From positions 126,957,525 through 127,021,524 of the forward strand of contig CM059187.1 in assembly GCA_030323885.1 (NCBI GenBank): DNA of 64,000 nucleotides, in the 5' to 3' direction. The notes beneath the pieces were generated by a model. That model made no database searches and was not told where the DNA came from. It saw nothing but the letters and a program-made list of their open reading frames with translations. A program made the position numbers and the translations under genes. The stretch's first letter is position 1. Every line of letters starts with the position of its first letter. Shown one piece after another: positions 57,650-64,000 of the stretch. The stretch comes from Branchipolynoe longqiensis. Lineage: Eukaryota; Annelida; Polychaeta; Phyllodocida; Polynoidae.

Positions 57650-58780
57650 GTGGGGAGAGCGTGCATATGTGTATGCGCGTTCATGCTCGCCATTAAAGCT
57701 GATCCTGATGATATGTTTAAAGTTATAACAACCGCCCGGCCTTGCAGCACGCATGCGCACGCCCATCCAGGTTCCCCGTCTTCAACAGCGTCTCCTCAGC
57801 TAACCTTCGCGTGACCTTCACTGCGTGCTTACTGCAGCGTCCGTCGACTAATGGTGATCCCATTTCCGCAGAGTAGCTCCAAGGCAACTCAATTTGCTCA
57901 AACATTTGTAGAGGATCGCGTGAAATTCCGAAGTTTTTATATCACCTTACACTTTGTGCTCTCATGATAGGGCGACATTGAATGAATAAATGATTGCTAG
58001 GGAGAGAGATGATTTAAAAAAAACACCAAGACGGGATGAAAGGTATGTAATACTGATAATTTTTTTTTTTTAATTACACTGTGCTGGTAGTGGGTGGTAG
58101 CATTGACTTCACCTTGTGAGTCAGTCATTGTTAGTTTACTGCATGCATCTCATTAGGATCACATGTGTGTCTATATCCTCCCCATTAAATACGCCGACAA
58201 GTTTGAAGAAAGATTAATGGAAATTATATCTCACTGTAGGACAATTCAATTGCAAATGATGCAATTAGGGACGCAGTGATGTGATCTTTTAGTTGCATAA
58301 TCTGATAGTCTAAATTTCTGCCATACTATTGTTTAGATAATTATATTAGGCTGATCGCCATGGACCTATATGATATAGTTTGGGGCGTGGTTTTTGCTCC
58401 ACGAATGGCTCATTTTGAAGACAGTTTTGAAGATATTTGAAGTAAAAGCATGCATTCAGCATACACACCTGCCTTTAAAGATCTGGTCATGCAATGTTAG
58501 TATTTATTCCGTAAATGACTTCAATGTATCTTAATGAGCGAACACAGTTAGAATGATCAATTTGAGTTTGGATCCAGTAGGGTGAGATTGGTCTGCCCAG
58601 CACTATTATACTCGGAGTACCCCACGGCTATGCATTAGCAGTTCTGTGATGTCAGACGTGGAAGGGAAGGCACGACATGATCCGCGACGCACGACACACG
58701 ACTTGAAACGCACGACGCACGACACGACGCACGACGCATCACACGACGCACGACACGACGCACTACACGACGCAAGACAC
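57650..58780. other. About 1.1 kb with no recognised gene
   Basis: Unique, AT-rich sequence. A decayed left end of the GCATAGTCCGAT MITE family (TTTTAGTTGCATAATCTGAT) is visible at about 58,287 with TATTAGGCTGATCGCCATGG after it. CACGACGCACGACGC words begin at about 58,690 and lead into the satellite. Confidence 0.55.
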
Positions 58781-58794
58781 GACCCACGACGCAC

Positions 58795-58997
58795 GACGAA
58801 CGACGCACCACGCACCACGCACCACGCACCACGCACCACGCACCACGCACCACGCACCACGCACCACGCACCACGCACCACGCACCACGCACCACGCACC
58901 ACGCACCACGCACCACGCACCACGCACCACGCACCACGCACCACGCACCACGCACCACGCACCACGCACCACGCACCACGCACCACGCACCACGCGT
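58795..58997. repeat. 7-bp satellite ACGCACC, about 28 units
   Basis: An almost perfect ACGCACC array of about 200 bp. Upstream (58,690-58,795) a looser ACGACGC/ACACGAC array looks like its precursor. The three reading frames of a 7-bp unit all cycle through the same 7-residue peptide, giving long artefactual frames on both strands. Confidence 0.96.
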
Positions 58998-59120
58998 CCG
59001 TCTGCGTGTCGCAGGTGTCAGGTCAGGTTACTACCACACACCTACTGGAGGAAATTGACCAGCGATGGCCAGGGGCGGCCAGGTGTGTGCCATGTGACGA
59101 GATAGAGAGAAGGGGGGTGG

Positions 59121-59170
59121 CAGAGGTGCTTAGCGGTGCGTAGGGGTGCGTAGGGGTGCGTAGGGGTGCG
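59121..59170. repeat. 10-bp repeat GGTGCGTAGG
   Basis: Four to five units. Confidence 0.92.
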
Positions 59171-59450
59171 TTATCATCTGGGTTCGGGTTGTGATCGTGG
59201 CTGTCGGGTTCGGGTGGGGTTCAGAATGTGGCTCGATCGCTGTAATTACGGGCCCTGCGTGAGAGGAAATGCCAGCTCAGGTATCGACGAGTGAAGTCAA
59301 GTGGCCACATTCTCGCCCGGGGAGAACCTGCACGTGTGGAAAGGTGAGCTGGGGAGAGTAGTCTATCGGAAACGAGGCTCCGGCAGGTAACCCCCGTGCA
59401 CCTATCAGTATCACCCGCACTCGGCACTGTCATTTGTGCTGCTGATTAAA

Positions 59451-59458
<8 letters not shown>

Positions 59459-59531
<73 letters not shown>

Positions 59532-59545
59532 ATATATATATCAGC
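59459..59545. repeat. (TG)n-(TA)n-(TG)n microsatellite
   Basis: A (TA)n run of about 30 units bounded by GTGTGTG at both ends. Confidence 0.95.
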
Positions 59546-59791
59546 CTGTCTCAAAATGTGATAATTCTTCTTCTTTTTGTCCATTGTAATGATTGACACA
59601 AAACAGCACAGAAACGGTTACACTGAAAACAGAAGGACATTTGCTTCAAATCAATATGTATTCTATTTCGATTATGAAACACCATGTAAAAAACAAATCA
59701 GGTTATCCTGAGCAAATGCATAAGCATGTAGTATGTTGATCGTTACAATGGACAAAGTTTTGTCCCATATTGCTTAGCACCTTTGAGACAG

Positions 59792-59794
<3 letters not shown>

Positions 59795-59841
<47 letters not shown>

Positions 59842-60215
59842 CAGGACGCGGTGGCCGAATCGGTACAGCGCAGGCTTCCTGTAGAGAATGTTGGTTGTTT
59901 GTTTGAGTTTCACTTCCTAGCAACATCTAAGGTCATATCAGGACGACTGTAGAGAAGATTGGGAGTTTCAATCCCTGCCGAATCAAACCAATAACCTATA
60001 AAATTGATACTTGCCGCTACTTAGCCCGGGTGCTCGGTGGCTGTAGGATATGGTAAGGACTGGTTAACACCGTATCAGGATGCGACTGTGTGGGTGTGAT
60101 ATCAGGTCATGGTACCAATGGCATTGTCTCCCACTATACAGTCGCCATGAGTGCGCACTGTCACATGTCGCTATCCGACCTGATATGACCTTAGGACGCA
60201 AAACAACAGCAACCA
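59795..60215 (+). mobile_element. (AT)n run and SINE-1 with a nested SINE-1 insertion
   Basis: (AT)n at 59,797-59,839 is followed by a SINE-1 head with A box TGGCCGAATCGG at 59,852-59,863. The B box region is GAGTTTCAATCCC. The body follows, and the tail ends near 60,215. The head is interrupted at 59,889-59,946 by a minus-strand SINE-1 tail. Confidence 0.92.
59889..59946 (-). mobile_element. 58-bp SINE-1 tail inserted inside another SINE-1
   Basis: Carries the last part of SINE-1 in reverse (GTTGGTTGTTTGTTTG, CTAGCAACATCTAAGG, CATATCAGGACGA), flanked by CTGTAGAGAA at 59,879-59,888 and 59,947-59,956. Confidence 0.93.
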
Positions 60216-60305
60216 AACTGTAAATGAACATGTGGATCCCTACCCACAATCCAGTTATGTGCTTGCTTATTTTTTATATCATTCCTTCTCAAATTCGGAG
60301 TCCAT

Positions 60306-60878
60306 AGCCGTGTTCACACGGGGAATGTAAATCGATTCGTAGAAAGCGACTTGCCTAGTTCGACGCACATTTCCCGTGTGAACGGGCATCTGAGTCGAAT
60401 TAGGGCTGAATCGATTCCTGTGATGCGGATAATGTAAACCACCTCACGAGGTAGTTTACGTGACGCGATTTCTGTGAATCGATTCATTTTGCCTGTGTGA
60501 ATGCAACCGACTTACGTGAGGCGGATTAAGGACATGACAGTCGAGACCTGAGTGTGTTGACTTTCCGGTAAATTTGCTTTATGAACCTGCTAGAGGTGAA
60601 CATATATTTTTTTCAACATTTATTTTTAGGGTTTCACTGCCAAGCAGAAGTTTTGACCATTCCAAACCAATACGATTCAGTACATACATAACTAGGTCGA
60701 ACGCATTCTCTCGTGGCGACGTCGACTAACCGAAAAATGGCGCTGGTCAGACTGGACTTGCTCATGCGCAGATATCGATTTCCGGCCCAAGTACTGCCCG
60801 TGTGAACGGGCCGCTAATTCGACTCACCTGATTCGCCTTGCCTGATTCGCTTTACATTTTGCCCGTGTGAACACGGCT
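60306..60878. mobile_element. Foldback element with CCGTGTTCACACGG ends
   Basis: Left end AGCCGTGTTCACACGGGGAA, right end GCCCGTGTGAACACGGCT. The interior is built from ATCGATTC, TGATTCGCC and further GTGTGAACGGG words. A degenerate TTTTGACCATTCCAAA lies at 60,650, at a position comparable to the TTTTGAACATG core of the M family. No coding capacity. The flanking duplication is not clear. Confidence 0.82.
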
Positions 60879-60964
60879 TAAGTTTGTTTTCAAGGGAATG
60901 GCGGGGAAGGGGGGCTTTAGGGGGGGAGGGAATAAATATGTGTTATTTCTCCGAATCGATCTTT

Positions 60965-61690
60965 TTTTCAGGGCCCGTGTAGGACGTTCAAAGCATTACC
61001 CCGTCGAAAACACTACGGTAGTGTTTTCAACCTAAGTTCAAAACACCACGGTAGTGTTTTCAACTTAAGTTCAAAACACTACTGTTAAGTTCAAAACACA
61101 ACCCCTATGTACATCCAAAACACTACCCAAGTTCAAAACACTATCATAACATGGCAGTGGGGGCTGTAAGTGTAATGTCGTAAAATGTAACCTAGTTTGG
61201 TTATTGGGAGTTTTACATCCTGGGAACATCTAAGGTCATATCAGGACACATGTATTAGTAGTATACGCTGATAGCACTGCGGCGTCTGTAACACGTATTA
61301 GTATACGCCGATGGTGCTGCGGCAACTGCACCTCGTATTAAACTATGCTGATGGTGCTGCGGTGTTTAATTGTTTGTTTGTTGTTGTTTTACATCCTAGC
61401 ACCATCTATGGTCATCTCAGAAAGGTCTACTGACTTGTGACAGTGCACACTCATGGCAATATTATAGTGCTGCCCCACTGGGGGACCTGGCTGCCAGCAC
61501 CATGAGAGTAGTGTTTTGAACTTAAAGGGAGCGATTTGAATTTAAGGATAGTGTTTTGAGCATGGCCACAGTAGTGTTTTGAACCTACCTTTAACTAAGT
61601 TGAAAACACTACCATAGTGTTTTGAACCTAGGTTGAAAACACTGCCGTAGTGTTGTTGTCGGGTAGTATTTTTAACTTACTACACTGGGG
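60965..61690. mobile_element. Foldback element F, copy 2 (inverted relative to copy 1)
   Basis: Left end CCCGTGTAGGACGTTC, right end AACTTACTACACTGGGG. The arms of AACACTACGGTAGTGTTTT sequence span about 60,985-61,150 and 61,505-61,680. The centre has two to three minisatellite units (GTATACGCTGATAGCACTGC), which are the reverse complement of the copy 1 core, and two SINE-1 fragments. Confidence 0.82.
61200..61505 (-). mobile_element. Two SINE-1 3' fragments inside foldback F copy 2
   Basis: A ~45-bp fragment at about 61,205-61,248 (GGGAGTTTTACATCCTGG, CATCTAAGGTCATATC) and a ~140-bp fragment at 61,364-61,503 (GTTTGTTGTTGTTTTAC to TGCCAGCACCATGA). Minisatellite units lie between them. Confidence 0.85.
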
Positions 61691-62775
61691 CTTTGGTCTA
61701 TCGGTCATAGATCAGTAAGAATTTACCCACACAAATCTTTATGTACTTGCATACCACATGGATGCATTGTATTGTTTTCAGTAGATTAGAAAATACAAAG
61801 CATATAAAACATTGTGTCTTTTTGTGTGTTATTTTTGTAAATATGTTTATTCTGCTGAATAAGTATTTTGTCAGTTCCGAAGCAATGGTCTTCCAGCCAT
61901 TTTTCAATTCAGGGTTATTTACACAAAAGGTATATAGAATAAGGTATGCAATAACTGTTGAATACACAATTTGCACCTTGTAACACAATGGAATTCTGTA
62001 ACCCAAAAGTTCCATAGCAATATGGTAGCAGTAGTGTCATATAACTAGATCAATATTGTCAGATCAATGTGAGTTTTTACATAGTATTTAGAATGTAAGC
62101 AGAAGTTATCTTCTGTATTCAGTTGGTAAAGTTGTAGTAAATTTTAATATTCAGTTGCAGTTAGGCAAGTGGTATATAAATGTCAGTTTGTTAGAAATAT
62201 TCTAGTGTAACTCTAGGGTAGTTAGTTATGTGAGTTGATGAATTATGTTGTTGGGGTGGGGTTGTTAATAATACACTGGACCAGCTGTGACCAGTGAAGC
62301 ACTGGGACCAATCCCAGTGCATTTAGGTAATAAATTTTACATTATTATTTGGACCGTCTCTGTCATCGTATATGGTTGAGTGGAAATAACAGAGGAACAG
62401 CAACAATTATAAAAAGGGGGTGGGGGGGGGGGGAACCGAGGCTGAGGGTTCGGTGGTCTGCCACTTACGGTATGGTGATGCCATGGAACATACTTTACTG
62501 CAACTGCATAAGGGCCTGCCTAATCCGATGTACTCTTAGTGAGTTTTTAAATTCTAGGTAAGAGGACGCTGCCCTGGTCCTGGCTGGTAGGTTGTTCCAC
62601 ATCATGCTGCCTTTCTAAATTGGTGCTTTTATTTGTTTGTTTGTGGAAGGTATTAAGCCACATATACATTACTGGCTAGACACAGGGTCTGTGTTTTGTG
62701 TAGTTTGGATAAGTGTGGTTTGGATATTATATGTGTCTTTTCCCTCTTTTTATTTTGCATTGACACACGACATAT
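61690..62775. other. About 1.1 kb with no recognised gene
   Basis: AT-rich unique sequence with a G run at 62,423. Two overlapping antisense frames of 80 and 105 residues at 61,698-62,015 show no domain I know and no exon signals I trust. Confidence 0.5.
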
Positions 62776-62778
62776 GCT

Positions 62779-63020
62779 TTACACAATTGATACGTGTCAC
62801 TTCTTAGCTAGGTGCTTGGCATTATTAGGATAGGGCAATGGCTGGTTGGCTCGATGTCAGAATAACCTGACTGAGTGGGATATCATGTCATGGTTCTGAT
62901 GGCCTGGTCTCATAGTGGGGAAGCACTATAACATTGCCATGAGTGTGCACTGTCACAAGTCAGTACCCGTCCTGATATGACCTTAGACGTTGTCAGGACG
63001 TAAAGCTCCAACAAATAAAC
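62779..63020 (+). mobile_element. SINE-1, 5' truncated
   Basis: Begins in the body (ATTGATACGTGTCACTTC) and runs through TTATTAGGATAGGGCAATGG, GTGCACTGTCACAAGTC and ACGTTGTCAGGACGTAAAG to the CAACAAATAAACAAAG tail. Confidence 0.92.
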
Positions 63021-64000
63021 AAAGTGATTTGCAGTTCCCCGACCTGTGTATGAATTGTATTTTTTTTAAAATCGTAATCATGTAGCATTGAACTTCACCT
63101 GCCGTATTTAGACTATTCATCTATAATGTTACTTACGCGTATTTAAATTACGAAAATTAGTGTTAGCATCAAGAAATCTGGCCCATGTGAATGACAGAGT
63201 ATGTGTTTCATGTCATTGTTAGTCCATATGGTGGGGTTTTATGGTATCACCTTTCTCATTCTATGGAATTAACAAATCTGTACTGGTTAGCTGTATTTGT
63301 TTTCAGAGTAGCACTTTCCATGTTATTGACTAACTATATATATATCTATATCGGTGCTGCGTAATAATCGTCATTAAGCAACAATATAACAGCATGAATA
63401 TCAATTATCATAGAAACCATTACATAGATAACTATATATTACAATAAGCCCAAGTACCAAAGGGAAAAGGCGTGGGAAAATTCCTGCTGTCTTTTTTTTT
63501 GTGGGTGTCTGTGTCTAGTTCTTCCACATTTTTAACCTGTGACGTAATGCTGATTGGCACAGGTACACATACATAAATACACCGACAGCACATTAACATT
63601 GTTGGTACTGATAAGCTTCCGTCTTTATCTGATGCTGCTGGCAGTCATGACTCTCCCCGGAGGTTCTGCACTACACAACAGGGTCCTCAGTGACGGGACC
63701 TGGCCGTGTGTACCCCCGGGTGAAACACCGGTAGGATGCACTGAATATCGCCCACCTGAACACATTCATCACCATCTTCCCTCCTTCCACCGACCCCCAC
63801 ACCCCTGACCCTCACCCCAAACCCCTCCTTACCCCCTTTCCCAAAGCCCTTCCTCACCTCCGTGCCCCCAGCCACTCCTCACCCCTTCGCTCAGCCCCTC
63901 CTCGCCCCCCTCTCCCCCAGCCCCTCCCCACCCCTCACCCCCTCGCCCCCTACACCCTCCTCACTATCTCTACCCCATCCCCTCCTCACCCTCCCCCCTC
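63021..64000. other. Unique sequence and a C-rich end; no gene confirmed
   Basis: From 63,785 to the window end the sequence is a CCCCTCCTCACC-type pyrimidine tract. A short frame starting MLLAVMTLPGGSALHN at 63,626 ends at a possible GTAGGA donor near 63,730 and might be a signal-peptide-like first exon. The support is too weak to call it. Confidence 0.4.

Noticed and set aside
58606..59143. Repetitive Val-Arg-Gly-Ala-Trp-Cys protein
   Set aside because: A heptapeptide cycle forced by the 7-bp ACGCACC satellite.
63626..63730. Signal-peptide-like first exon (MLLAVMTLPGGSALHN) with a GTAGGA donor
   Set aside because: Short, weak donor, no downstream exon visible before the window end and no family recognised; kept only as a remark.

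Overview
This is animal nuclear DNA. It shows spliced exons with GT/AG borders, introns up to 20 kb, tRNA-derived SINEs with target-site duplications, MITE-like DNA elements and many micro- and minisatellites. No prokaryotic operon structure is present. The one gene I recognise is the 3' half of a TFAP2 (AP-2) transcription-factor gene on the + strand. Its sequence and the repeat types suggest a marine invertebrate bilaterian. I lean towards a lophotrochozoan such as a mollusc, but the phylum is not proven from this window.

Layout. 1-12,755 is the 3' part of an AP-2 intron; the exons for the proline-rich activation domain and the first part of the DNA-binding domain are not visible and probably lie upstream. 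12,756-12,874 and 13,080-13,198 are two 119-bp versions of the same exon, coding for the AP-2 basic region. 33,145-33,286 is the next exon (first part of the helix-span-helix domain) and 39,874-40,156 is the last coding exon with the stop codon. The 3' UTR follows, with a candidate poly(A) signal near 41,109. From about 41.2 kb to 64 kb I recognise no gene.

The main biological finding is the exon pair. Both copies have good splice sites, identical length and identical phase. Their 39 full codons differ at 20 synonymous and 8 replacement codons. Using both copies, or neither, shifts the frame into an early stop, so only one copy can be used per transcript. The gene should therefore make two AP-2 isoforms that differ in the DNA-contacting basic region.

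The rest is a dense repeat landscape: (i) a tRNA-derived SINE (SINE-1) in about a dozen copies, several with clear target-site duplications and one carrying a nested 58-bp SINE insertion; (ii) a second tRNA-derived SINE (SINE-2), three copies; (iii) a roughly 610-650-bp retroposon with a fixed 5' end and a 3' hairpin, two copies; (iv) pogo/mariner-like MITEs with TA duplications; (v) several foldback/MITE families with TTA/TAA flanks, including a 4.5-kb chain of abutting elements at 51.6-56.0 kb; (vi) a foldback family with a minisatellite core, two copies in opposite orientation; and (vii) long polypurine, TG/CA, AT and GC-rich tracts. Most long open frames in the window are translations of these repeats and are not genes.
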